From Oribacterium sp. NK2B42 (lineage in GTDB: Bacteria > Bacillota > Clostridia > Lachnospirales > Lachnospiraceae), in the NCBI RefSeq assembly GCF_000424445.1, contig NZ_AUJX01000021.1:1-64000 (forward strand): a stretch of DNA of 64,000 nucleotides, given 5' to 3'. The stretch's first letter is position 1; every line of letters starts with the position of its first letter. This document shows positions 1 through 7,431 of the stretch, piece after piece. The notes under the pieces are model-generated. The model was not told the DNA's origin, ran no database searches, and was given only the letters and a program-made list of their open reading frames with translations. The position numbers and the translations under genes are program-made.

Positions 1-2
1 CA

Positions 3-113
3 TTCGTCAAAATGACGGTGGATAAGGAGATTAAAATCCGTCCGAAAAAAGTAGACCATCCACAAAAACACCGGTTTATGATGCATAAAAAGAAAAAAAG
101 TACTGTGAAATAG
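3..113 (+). CDS. C-terminal end of an unidentified protein (cut by window edge)
   Basis: An open frame enters the window and ends at a TAG at 111-113. It gives 36 residues ending in a very basic tail (HKKKKSTVK). It is followed at 178-220 by a good intrinsic terminator on the same strand, which supports a real gene end. The fragment is too short to assign to a family. Another frame cannot be fully excluded because the start is missing. Confidence 0.5.
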   Translation, partial: FVKMTVDKEIKIRPKKVDHPQKHRFMMHKKKKSTVK

Positions 114-119
114 CGAGAA

Positions 120-177
120 TTATCCACAACTGTATTTTTATGACTGCATTCATAAAATGAGAATTCAGATATCCACA
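120..177. promoter_or_regulatory. Two DnaA-box-like sites
   Basis: TTATCCACA at 120-128 matches the DnaA box consensus exactly, and ATATCCACA at 169-177 differs by one base. They lie in a short non-coding gap before a terminator. Two boxes alone do not make an origin, and no dnaA, dnaN or AT-rich unwinding element is visible nearby, so the role is unknown. Confidence 0.3.
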
Positions 178-220
178 GATGCCGTATGAAAAGTCAGCTG
201 AAATTTCGGCATCTTTTTTT
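178..220 (+). terminator. Intrinsic terminator of the upstream gene
   Basis: GATGCCG (178-184) pairs with CGGCATC (207-213) and is followed by seven T residues. It lies 65 bases after the stop of the partial gene at the window edge. Confidence 0.75.
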
Positions 221-274
221 GCAGAGGGTGGGGGTCAAAGAATTAAGCCTAATGAAATCGTTGATGGGGTGGGC

Positions 275-315
275 AAAAAAAGTGCCGACCAAGGAATTTA
301 TAATCCAGGGTCGGC
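275..315 (-). terminator. Intrinsic terminator of cca
   Basis: On the minus strand GCCGACC pairs with GGTCGGC and runs into a seven-T tract (plus-strand A tract at 275-281). It lies 60 bases past the cca stop. Confidence 0.7.
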
Positions 316-374
316 TGAACTGTTACCCACACCAAGCGTCATCCAGGTCCACACCAAACGCCCTTCAGGTTTCA

Positions 375-1727
375 TTATCTTCTGGCCAGTGCCAGCAAAA
401 CTTCTTTTTCATTTCTCGACGGCACCTTCAGCACCTCGTCCAGGAGCATGTTGAGGATCATGCCAACCTCAGGTCCCTTGGGGATTCCCATTTCCATGAG
501 GTCTGTGCCTGTGACCTTCAGATCCGAGAGGCTAATGCAGTCGCCCGCATCTCTGACGGCTTCCACGTGGTTTCTCGTAACCCTGATCCTTTCGAGACGC
601 TTTGCCGACTCTTCTCCTGTTATCTGGAGGTTCAGACACTCGTCTGCATCCAAAAAGGCGAGATAAGTTTCAAAGCCTATAACCGACAAAGTCTTCCTCA
701 CTTCGTAAATGCTTTCCGGAAGATCCTCATCGAAAAGTCCTGCTATGATACGGGCTTTGTCAATGGTGTCATTGTCCATCTTCAGTTCCTTAAGGATGAT
801 CTTTGCCTCCTCCGGAACCGCTCTCAGGAAGGTGCCCCATCTCACATACTTTTCGGTAGGGATACCGTCGGGGATCCACTGGCGGATGTCGGGATAAGGC
901 GCACCCTGCTCATTGGTAACATCAAAAGCATCATCAAAATGATCGGAAATATATCCGGAAAGTCCGCTCTCCGACACAAGAGCTATATGGTTCGGATGAT
1001 CTGACATGAGAAGCTTTGTGAGCTCAACATTAATCCTCTCCTTTGACACGTTAATGAGGTTCGGGGCCAGCTCCTTTATGGCCTCGTAGGTCTCCGGATC
1101 TATCTCAAACCCGAGCTGGGCCGAAAATCTCAGGGCTCTCAGCATCCTGAGGGCATCCTCTGTGAATCTCTGCTTCGCATCACCAACGGCTCTTATAACG
1201 TGCGCCTCCATGTCCTTCATACCGCCGAAGTCATCAACCAGGCCGGAGTCAGCATTAACCGCCATGGCATTGATGGTGAAATCTCTTCTTGCGAGATCCT
1301 CGTGGAGTGAGGGTGTAAATGTCACTGTGCTGGGGTGGCGGCCATCCAGATACTCGCCGTCGATGCGGTAGGTGGTTACCTCATAGCCGATGAAGCCCTT
1401 GCCTGTACGAACGCTGGACTGCATATCGGCAGCGCCGGGAGCATAATCCACTCCCTCCTGAGCCTCCGCTTCCTTTGACTCATCCTCTCCTTTGTGAGCC
1501 TTCAGGAGAACCGTGACCGTACCGTGCTGAATGCCTGTGTCGATGGTTCTTTTGAAGACCTTCTTGATCTCCTCAGGCTTTGCGCTGGTGGTTATATCCC
1601 AGTCCTCCGGGAGACGCCCCAGAAGGCAGTCTCTCACGCAGCCCCCCACCGCATAGGCCTCGTACCCTGCGTCCTCAAGCTTCTTTATTATATGTTTTAC
1701 GTTTTCCGGTAATGTTATCTTTTCCAT
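375..1727 (-). CDS. cca: CCA tRNA nucleotidyltransferase
   Basis: This enzyme adds or repairs the CCA end of tRNAs. The 450-residue product has the polymerase-beta-type head: GGCVRD at residues 28-33 and the metal-binding DWD at 42-44. An RNA- and ATP-binding core follows (RDFTINAM near residue 150, then EDALRMLRALRF). The start is set at the ATG at 1725-1727, eight residues inside the longest frame, because GGAAGG lies seven bases upstream of it. It is monocistronic, with a terminator at 275-315. Whether it adds the whole CCA or only part (CC- or A-adding subtype) cannot be told from motifs alone. Confidence 0.93.
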   Translation of the reverse strand: MEKITLPENVKHIIKKLEDAGYEAYAVGGCVRDCLLGRLPEDWDITTSAKPEEIKKVFKRTIDTGIQHGTVTVLLKAHKGEDESKEAEAQEGVDYAPGAADMQSSVRTGKGFIGYEVTTYRIDGEYLDGRHPSTVTFTPSLHEDLARRDFTINAMAVNADSGLVDDFGGMKDMEAHVIRAVGDAKQRFTEDALRMLRALRFSAQLGFEIDPETYEAIKELAPNLINVSKERINVELTKLLMSDHPNHIALVSESGLSGYISDHFDDAFDVTNEQGAPYPDIRQWIPDGIPTEKYVRWGTFLRAVPEEAKIILKELKMDNDTIDKARIIAGLFDEDLPESIYEVRKTLSVIGFETYLAFLDADECLNLQITGEESAKRLERIRVTRNHVEAVRDAGDCISLSDLKVTGTDLMEMGIPKGPEVGMILNMLLDEVLKVPSRNEKEVLLALARR

Positions 1728-1833
1728 CTGTCGTCCTTCCGGTTCATACAAATCTCATGTTTAGCAATATACTAACTTATTATAACACAAATTCTAAGGG
1801 GTTCATTCCCCTTTGCGATAATCTTACAGAGGT

Positions 1834-1904
1834 GTGGACCAGGGGGACGGGGTTCGTGGGCCATTTTGAAAAAATGGCCCACGAACCCCGTCCCCCTGGT
1901 CCAC
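1834..1904. repeat. Perfect 34-bp palindrome of the GGGGACGG repeat family
   Basis: The arms at 1834-1867 and 1871-1904 are perfect reverse complements around a three-base loop. The arm begins GTGGACCAGGGGGACGG. Related palindromes occur at about eleven other intergenic places in the window. It lies between cca and the lactonase-family gene. It could also act as a bidirectional transcription barrier, but it has no long T tract. Confidence 0.9.
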
Positions 1905-1975
1905 ATGCCCCCCTTCAACACACAGGAGCTGTCTCTTCTGTTATGATAAAACCTGCTTTTATATGTCTGTTATTA

Positions 1976-2005
1976 TTGTAACAAACACTTGATATGTGTT
2001 AGAAT
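1976..2005 (+). promoter_or_regulatory. Probable sigma-A promoter of the lactonase-family gene
   Basis: TTGTAA (1976-1981), an 18-base spacer, then TAGAAT (2000-2005). It lies about 70 bases ahead of the coding start. Confidence 0.5.
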
Positions 2006-2076
2006 ATGGAGAAGTTTAAACATTATTCCAAAGGAGAGTCACGCCCGGAGAGTTCGGACGTTGTGAGAGGCAGATC

Positions 2077-3156
2077 ATGAAAGACAAATACATGGCGTAC
2101 ATCGGTTCATACAGCTATACCGGAAACGCAAAGGGAATCACCATATGCGACGTTGATGTGGAGAAAGGTGTCCTCATCAAGAGAACAGAGATCGAGGTCA
2201 ACAATTCTTCATATCTTGTAGCGTCAAGAAACCAGAAAACCTTATATTCCATTTCTGACGAGGGTATCGTTTCCTTCCGTATCATGGAGAACGGATCCCT
2301 CAGCAAGCTCAATACAAGAAACATCCGTGGTATGCGTGGATGCCACCTTGCCGTTGACCAGTATGATGAGTACATCATGGTTTCAGGCTATCATGACGGA
2401 AAGGCAACACTTCTTAAGCTTGAGAAGGACGGCTCTGTAGGACCTATCGTCGACGGTGTTTATGACAAAGGCATCGGCTCCGTTGCGGAAAGAACCTTCC
2501 GCCCGCATGTATCCTGCGCGAGAATGACAGACGACCAGAAGTACATCATGGTTGCCGATCTCGGAATCGATCAGGTGCGTGTTTTCAGATTTGACAAGGA
2601 AGACGGAAAGATGCGTCAGATCGATACCATTAGATGTGAGCTTAAGTCAGCCCCACGTCATTTCCGTTTCTCTCCTGACAGAAAATACCTTTATCTTATG
2701 TATGAGATCAAGAATGTTATCGGCGTTTACCGCATGGAAGAGGGCGCGGGCTATAACGACGTTAATTTCGAAAAGATCCAGGAAATTCCGACTCATACCG
2801 AAAAGGGCGACACCAATCTTATTGCGGCGGCACAGATGAGATTCTCTCCTGACAAGGAAGCAAAGCATGTTTTCTGTTCCAATGCAGGAAACGATACAGT
2901 TTCCATATACGATCGTGACGTGGAGACCGGTCTCCTTACCATGAAGGGAAGCCTTCCTATCGCAGGCGTTTATCCTAAGGATTTCTGCATCTTCCCTGAT
3001 GAGAAGCATATCGCAGTGGCTAACCACGAGTCAGGTACAGTGACATTCTTCAGCATTGACTATGACAACGGCCTGCTGGTAATGAGCGCAAGAGAAATCA
3101 GAGTGGATGAGCCGAACTGCATCTGCATGGTGAAGCTTCCGCAGAAGAATAAGTGA
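2077..3156 (+). CDS. Lactonase-family seven-bladed beta-propeller protein (6-phosphogluconolactonase-like)
   Basis: This 359-residue soluble protein has the repeated blade pattern of the YbhE/Pgl lactonase family, such as FSPDRKYLYL, RFSPDKEAKHVFCSN and FPDEKHIAVANHESG. Members hydrolyse 6-phosphogluconolactone in the oxidative pentose phosphate pathway or act on other lactones. The substrate cannot be fixed here, since no pentose phosphate genes are adjacent. There is no signal peptide, so it should be cytoplasmic. It has its own promoter and a terminator at 3264-3298, so it appears to be a single-gene unit. Confidence 0.8.
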   Translation: MKDKYMAYIGSYSYTGNAKGITICDVDVEKGVLIKRTEIEVNNSSYLVASRNQKTLYSISDEGIVSFRIMENGSLSKLNTRNIRGMRGCHLAVDQYDEYIMVSGYHDGKATLLKLEKDGSVGPIVDGVYDKGIGSVAERTFRPHVSCARMTDDQKYIMVADLGIDQVRVFRFDKEDGKMRQIDTIRCELKSAPRHFRFSPDRKYLYLMYEIKNVIGVYRMEEGAGYNDVNFEKIQEIPTHTEKGDTNLIAAAQMRFSPDKEAKHVFCSNAGNDTVSIYDRDVETGLLTMKGSLPIAGVYPKDFCIFPDEKHIAVANHESGTVTFFSIDYDNGLLVMSAREIRVDEPNCICMVKLPQKNK

Positions 3157-3263
3157 TTAATAAGCCAAGTTTTCAAGTTAATGTTCAAAGGAGAACTTAT
3201 CGTAAAATAACTGATGATATAAACTAAGTCTCAGTAATTATTTGGAATATCAGATATTACAGG

Positions 3264-3298
3264 TCGAGTAGAAGGGGATGCCTTTCTACTCGATTTTA
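3264..3298 (+). terminator. Terminator after the lactonase-family gene
   Basis: TCGAGTAGAA (3264-3273) pairs with TTCTACTCGA (3284-3293), followed by a short T-rich tail. It ends the gene ahead of aroC. Confidence 0.65.
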
Positions 3299-3414
3299 TG
3301 TTATTATCACAACGAAGAGGGGTAGGGATTTCAGGGCTAATGTCTAACCCCCGGGCAGAGAGGCATCTCTGCTGTATATTGAAAAAATGTTTGCTTGAAA
3401 GGATATAGATATAT

Positions 3415-4629
3415 ATGGCCGGTAATACTTTTGGAAAACTTTTCAGGATAACAACTTTCGGCGAGTCCCACGGACCTGCACTTGGTGTAGTCATTGACGG
3501 ATGTCCCGCGGGGCTGGAGCTATCGGAAGATGACATTCAGCCATACATGGACAGGAGGAAGCCGGGTCAGAACCTGAAGACCACTGCCAGAAAGGAAGAC
3601 GACAAGATCGAGATTCTGTCGGGAGTTTTTGAGGGTGTGACCACCGGAACTCCTATCGCGATCATTGTGAGAAATACCAATCAGCACAGTAAGGATTACT
3701 CGGATATCGCCCATGTTTTCCGCCCGGGACATGCGGATTACGGCTTCTTCCAGAAGTACGGGATCAGGGACTATCGCGGAGGCGGAAGGTCCAGCGGCCG
3801 TGAGACTCTGGCGCGGGTTGCCGGCGGCGCGGTGGCAGCCAAGGTCCTTGCTGATATCGGAATCACGGTGGATGCCGAGGTTACAGAGCTTGCGGGAATT
3901 GATGTGACAACACCTCAGGGCAGAGAAGCGGCGGACGCAAAAATCCTGGAGCTTAAGAGCGAGATGGATAGCGCCGGCGGAGTGGTAACCTGCTTTGTCA
4001 ACAACATGCCCACCGGAATCGGAGAGCCTGTTTTCGACAAGCTGGACGCAAACCTCGCCAAGGCCATCATGTCCATAGGCGCCGTCAAGGCCGTGGAGAT
4101 CGGCGACGGCACAAAGGTTGCCCGCATGCGGGGCTCTGAAAACAATGACGGTTTTGAGGCGGTTTCCGTCCCCATCGCCCCCCTAGAGGATATGGAGGAC
4201 AATGACGACATCGAGCACGAGCCTTCACTTGATGAGATAAACCACTTCCGTATGTCTCACGGTCAGGAGCCTCTTTCTTCTGAAGAATATGAGGAGATGG
4301 TGGAGAACGGCGAGTTCAGCGGGATGGAGGAGATCTTCCAGGTCACCAGCAACCACGCAGGAGGCATTCTCGGAGGCATGTCAGACGGTGCCGAGATCGT
4401 CATCAGGGCCTACTTCAAGCCCACCCCTTCCATCGGTCAGCCTCAGCACACCGCCAACGAAGATGGCGAGAACGTCACCATCGAGATCAAGGGCCGTCAT
4501 GACCCCACCGTTGTCGAGCGTGCCAATGTTGTCGTCGAGTGCATGGTGGCTGCCACCATACTTGACCTGCTCCTTGAAAACATGGGGTGCAAGATGGATA
4601 ACCTAAGAGATATTTACCCGGAAGATTGA
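3415..4629 (+). CDS. aroC: Chorismate synthase, with an acidic insertion
   Basis: This is the last step of the shikimate pathway: FMN-dependent conversion of EPSP to chorismate. Family landmarks are the N-terminal GESHGPALGVVIDGCPAG, the central RPGHADYGFFQKYGIRDYRGGGRSS (shown here in parts: RPGHADYG, RGGGRSSGRET), and the C-terminal FKPTPSIGQPQ with GRHDPTVVERA. At 404 residues it is longer than the usual 360-390. The excess is an acidic stretch at about residues 254-303 (starting PLEDMEDNDDIEHEP), placed just before the conserved HAGGILGGMSDG. No other aromatic pathway genes are adjacent. Confidence 0.95.
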   Translation: MAGNTFGKLFRITTFGESHGPALGVVIDGCPAGLELSEDDIQPYMDRRKPGQNLKTTARKEDDKIEILSGVFEGVTTGTPIAIIVRNTNQHSKDYSDIAHVFRPGHADYGFFQKYGIRDYRGGGRSSGRETLARVAGGAVAAKVLADIGITVDAEVTELAGIDVTTPQGREAADAKILELKSEMDSAGGVVTCFVNNMPTGIGEPVFDKLDANLAKAIMSIGAVKAVEIGDGTKVARMRGSENNDGFEAVSVPIAPLEDMEDNDDIEHEPSLDEINHFRMSHGQEPLSSEEYEEMVENGEFSGMEEIFQVTSNHAGGILGGMSDGAEIVIRAYFKPTPSIGQPQHTANEDGENVTIEIKGRHDPTVVERANVVVECMVAATILDLLLENMGCKMDNLRDIYPED

Positions 4630-4786
4630 GCCTCATATTCATATTCTTCATGATGAGTCAATAATCCATAAGTGCCTATATGACTCATATTGATTATTAT
4701 TCAGAATTGAGTCAATTATTGCAGGATGCTTCTATGACTTAAAATCTATTATCTTGAAATTGGGTCATGTATATAGATGTAATATA

Positions 4787-4996
4787 TTGACTTCAAATCC
4801 GTTATTGTTCCATTTGAGTCATTTCTCAAGCTCGGTATTGTTGACTTCAATTCCAGAAATACCTGATTTGAGTCATTTCCCAGGCTTGCTACTGTTGACT
4901 TCAATCCCAGTAATACATGATTTAAGTCACTCCACAGGCTTGCTACTGTTGACTTCATATCTAATTTAAGTCATTTCACGGGCTGTTATTGACTAT
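4787..4996. repeat. Tandem array of 54-bp hairpin repeats
   Basis: Units begin with TTGACTTCA at 4787, 4841, 4895 and 4949, so the period is exactly 54 bases. The last unit is shortened. Each unit starts TGACTTCAA and carries a partner TTGAGTCA or TTAAGTCA about 30 bases later, so each could fold as a hairpin. Looser GAGTCA/TGACTC motifs continue back to about 4649. It fills the aroC-proS gap. Because 54 is divisible by three, an open minus-strand frame runs through it, but that frame has no ribosome-binding site and is judged spurious. Confidence 0.85.
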
Positions 4997-5020
4997 CCAT
5001 CATGTAAAGGAGCAGAGCTC

Positions 5021-5049
5021 TTGCAAAAGCTCCCCCTCGTTGTTACAAT
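5021..5049 (+). promoter_or_regulatory. Probable proS promoter
   Basis: TTGCAA (5021-5026), 17 bases, TACAAT (5044-5049). Transcription would start near 5055, exactly where the structured leader begins. Confidence 0.6.
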
Positions 5050-5053
5050 TAAC

Positions 5054-5130
5054 GGGCAAACACCCTCGCGGCTTCAATCGTCGCGGGAAAACCTGCAGCG
5101 GCAAGGCACAACGGAAGTGCGCTGATGCCC
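5054..5130 (+). ncRNA. Structured 5' leader of proS, family not recognised
   Basis: GGGCA (5054-5058) pairs with TGCCC (5126-5130) to close a multibranched structure. Inside it are a hairpin closed by CGCGG and its partner around 5066-5086, and a second arm in which CAGC pairs with GCTG and GCAC pairs with GTGC (5095-5124). I do not see the T-box AGGGTGGnACCGCG element or another riboswitch class I can name. The coding start follows about 30 bases later, so control of translation or mRNA stability is more likely than attenuation. Confidence 0.45.
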
Positions 5131-5161
5131 CTGCAAATATATTTTAAGAAAGGCTATTATC

Positions 5162-6598
5162 ATGGCAGACAAGAAACTTGTTGAGCAGATAACTCCTATG
5201 GAGGAGGATTTTGCCCAGTGGTACACAGACGTTGTTAAGAAGGCAGAGCTTTGCGATTACAGCTCAGTAAAGGGCTTCATGGTCATCCGCCCGGCGGGCT
5301 ACGCTCTTTGGGAGAACTACATGAACGTTCTCGATAAGATGTTCAAGGACACAGGCGTTCAGAACGTGGCTATGCCGATGCTTATCCCGGAGTCACTTCT
5401 TCAGAAGGAAAAGGATCACGTCGAAGGATTTGCTCCCGAGGTTGCATGGGTTACAGAAGGCGGACAGAAGAAGCTTGAAGAAAGGATGTGTGTACGTCCT
5501 ACGTCAGAGACACTATTCTGCGACTACTTTGCAAAGGTAGTTAAGTCCTACAGAGACCTTCCACAGGTTCTTAACCAGTGGGTATCTGTTGTACGTTGGG
5601 AGAAGACCACCAGACCGTTCCTGAGAACCAGAGAGTTCTTATGGCAGGAGGGTCACACTGTTCACGCTACCGCTGAAGAGGCTGAGGAGCGTACAGTACA
5701 GATGCTTAACATTTACGCCGACTTCACCGAGCAGTATCTCGCTATCCCGGTTGTTAAGGGAAAGAAGACTGACAAGGAGAAGTTCGCAGGTGCCGTAGCT
5801 ACATATACAATCGAGGCTCTCATGCATGACGGCCAGGCACTTCAATGCGGAACTTCACACAATTTCGGCTCAGATTTTGCCAAGGCATATAATGTTCAGT
5901 TCCTCGACAAGGACAACCAGCTTAAGCCTGTTCACGAGACCTCATGGGGTTATACAACACGTATGATCGGAGCTCTCATCATGGTTCACGGTGATGACTC
6001 CGGACTTAAGATCCCGCCTCGTATCGCTCCTATCCAGATCTGCGTGGTTCCTATCCAGCAGAAAAAGGAAGGCGTTCTTGACAAGGCTTACGCTCTCAAG
6101 GATCAGCTTATCAATGCCGGCTTCAGAGTAAAGGTTGATGACAGTGACAAGTCTCCGGGATTCAAGTTCGCCGATTGCGAAGTAAGAGGAATTCCGTTAA
6201 GAGTTGAGATCGGACCTAAGGATATCGAGGCAGGACATGCTGTTCTCGTTCGCCGTGACACCCGTGAGAAAATCCAGGTGGCATTCGAGAATCTTGAGGA
6301 AGAGGTTGCAAAGGTTCTTGAGCAGATCCAGAAGGATATGTTCGAGGCTGCAAAGAAGTTCCTTGAGGATCACACCTCCAGTGCGACCAACATGGATGAG
6401 CTTGTTGAAATCGTTAACACAAAGAAGGGCTTTGTAAAGGCTATGTGGTGCGGATGCCGTGAGTGTGAGGACAAACTCAAGGATATGTCCGGTATCACTT
6501 CAAGATGTATTCCATTCGAGCAGGAGAAGATCAGCGACAACTGCGTTGTCTGTGGAAAGCCTGCAACAAAGATGCTTTACTGGGGCAGAGCATATTAA
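5162..6598 (+). CDS. proS: Prolyl-tRNA synthetase, archaeal/eukaryal-like type
   Basis: This class II synthetase charges tRNA-Pro. At 478 residues it is the short ProRS form without the inserted editing domain found in the long bacterial type. Motif 2 is visible at about residues 146-165 ([20 protein letters not shown]) and motif 3 near [10 protein letters not shown]. The C-terminal zinc-binding domain carries CGCRECEDK and CVVCGK and ends in the characteristic aromatic WGRAY. The gene has its own promoter and structured leader, and a strong terminator at 6616-6656. Confidence 0.96.
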   Translation: MADKKLVEQITPMEEDFAQWYTDVVKKAELCDYSSVKGFMVIRPAGYALWENYMNVLDKMFKDTGVQNVAMPMLIPESLLQKEKDHVEGFAPEVAWVTEGGQKKLEERMCVRPTSETLFCDYFAKVVKSYRDLPQVLNQWVSVVRWEKTTRPFLRTREFLWQEGHTVHATAEEAEERTVQMLNIYADFTEQYLAIPVVKGKKTDKEKFAGAVATYTIEALMHDGQALQCGTSHNFGSDFAKAYNVQFLDKDNQLKPVHETSWGYTTRMIGALIMVHGDDSGLKIPPRIAPIQICVVPIQQKKEGVLDKAYALKDQLINAGFRVKVDDSDKSPGFKFADCEVRGIPLRVEIGPKDIEAGHAVLVRRDTREKIQVAFENLEEEVAKVLEQIQKDMFEAAKKFLEDHTSSATNMDELVEIVNTKKGFVKAMWCGCRECEDKLKDMSGITSRCIPFEQEKISDNCVVCGKPATKMLYWGRAY

Positions 6599-6615
6599 TT
6601 AATAAGAAAAAAATC

Positions 6616-6656
6616 AGGAGCATCACCGTCCTTTCAGAGGTGATGCTCCTTTTTTC
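6616..6656 (+). terminator. Terminator of proS
   Basis: AGGAGCATCACC (6616-6627) pairs with GGTGATGCTCCT (6639-6650) and is followed by a T run. The decayed pilin frame from the opposite strand reads into this hairpin, so the pilin remnant was probably cut at this point. Confidence 0.9.
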
Positions 6657-7431
6657 CTTTCTTTCCTTTCTCTGTGGTTGATGATTGTGAGAGTTACAGA
6701 AGTTGCTTCTCCGTCTGCCTTGATGTTCTGAGTTGCCCCGGAAGCATCCTTAAGCTGGAATTCCTGATTAGCGTTTGCGCCTGTACCTGCCTTAGGTCTG
6801 ATAGAGATCTTGAATGTAAATTCCTTTGCAAGTTCTCCGGCATTTCCGGTAACTGACTTTGTGATTGTAAGATCGTGTGTTGAATCAATGTTTCTATCTG
6901 CGCCAAAGTCATTAGTAATGTCAGCTATCTTTGTGCCGTCGTCCTTTGCAAGAACTACATTGTCAACCTTTACTCCGCCTTCCTTGTTTATAACACTTAC
7001 ATACATGTAGTAGGTTGTGTCATCATAGGTGATTCCGCTGTAGCCGTCGTTCTTCTCGTTTACTGTGTAGGAGTAAACTCCGGGAACTGAATAAATGCTG
7101 TCGGGAACCGTGATTCTGAAGTTTGCCTGATATACTCCATCTGCCGGATATTCGGTGATGTCTGCGAATGCTGCACCGGTGATGGTCATCTGGGCGATCT
7201 GCGCTGCTGTACCGGGTGTAAGTTGGTAAGTATGAGTCTCATCATAACTTGCCGGAGCGGTTGTACCATCATCATTCACCTTATAAAGATACAATTCAAA
7301 TGCTGTTGTATGTGGTTCAGCCATGTTACCGGTATGATTGTGCCATATTCGTTGTAGGTTTCGTAATTATTATTCAGAATTACAGGATTTCCACTCTCAT
7401 CCACATAATGAACTCTGACATTTGCCTTTAA
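6623..7431 (-). pseudogene. Distal remnant of a pilin/adhesin gene lacking its sorting signal
   Basis: Residues encoded from 7324 down to 6623 look like an FctA/Spy0128-type pilin: a GNMAEPHTTAFELYLYK start, PGVYSYTVNEKNDGYSGITY in the middle, then THDLTITKSVTGNAGELAKE. The frame stops after INHRE, where related pilins would continue into an (I/V/A)PTG sorting signal and membrane anchor. Here it runs into the proS terminator instead. Bases 7325-7431 still encode, in the frame of the upstream adhesin remnant, KANVRVHYVDESGNPVIL, which matches AKVIVHYIDTTGKEIF of the intact adhesin at 18999-24716. A frame change near 7330-7345 joins the two parts. A deletion fusing an adhesin to a pilin module explains this best. 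Confidence 0.75.

Noticed and set aside
120-177. Replication origin
   Set aside because: Only two DnaA-box-like sites, with no dnaA/dnaN, box cluster or unwinding element. Not enough for an origin.
4749-4958. Minus-strand frame with 18-residue repeats in the aroC-proS gap
   Set aside because: It arises because the DNA repeat is 54 bases long. There is no Shine-Dalgarno, and the inverted repeats explain the sequence better.
4787-4996. CRISPR array
   Set aside because: Units are contiguous 54-mers without unique spacers, and no cas genes are nearby.
5054-5130. T-box riboswitch for proS
   Set aside because: The conserved T-box sequence and a terminator/antiterminator pair were not found in the leader.
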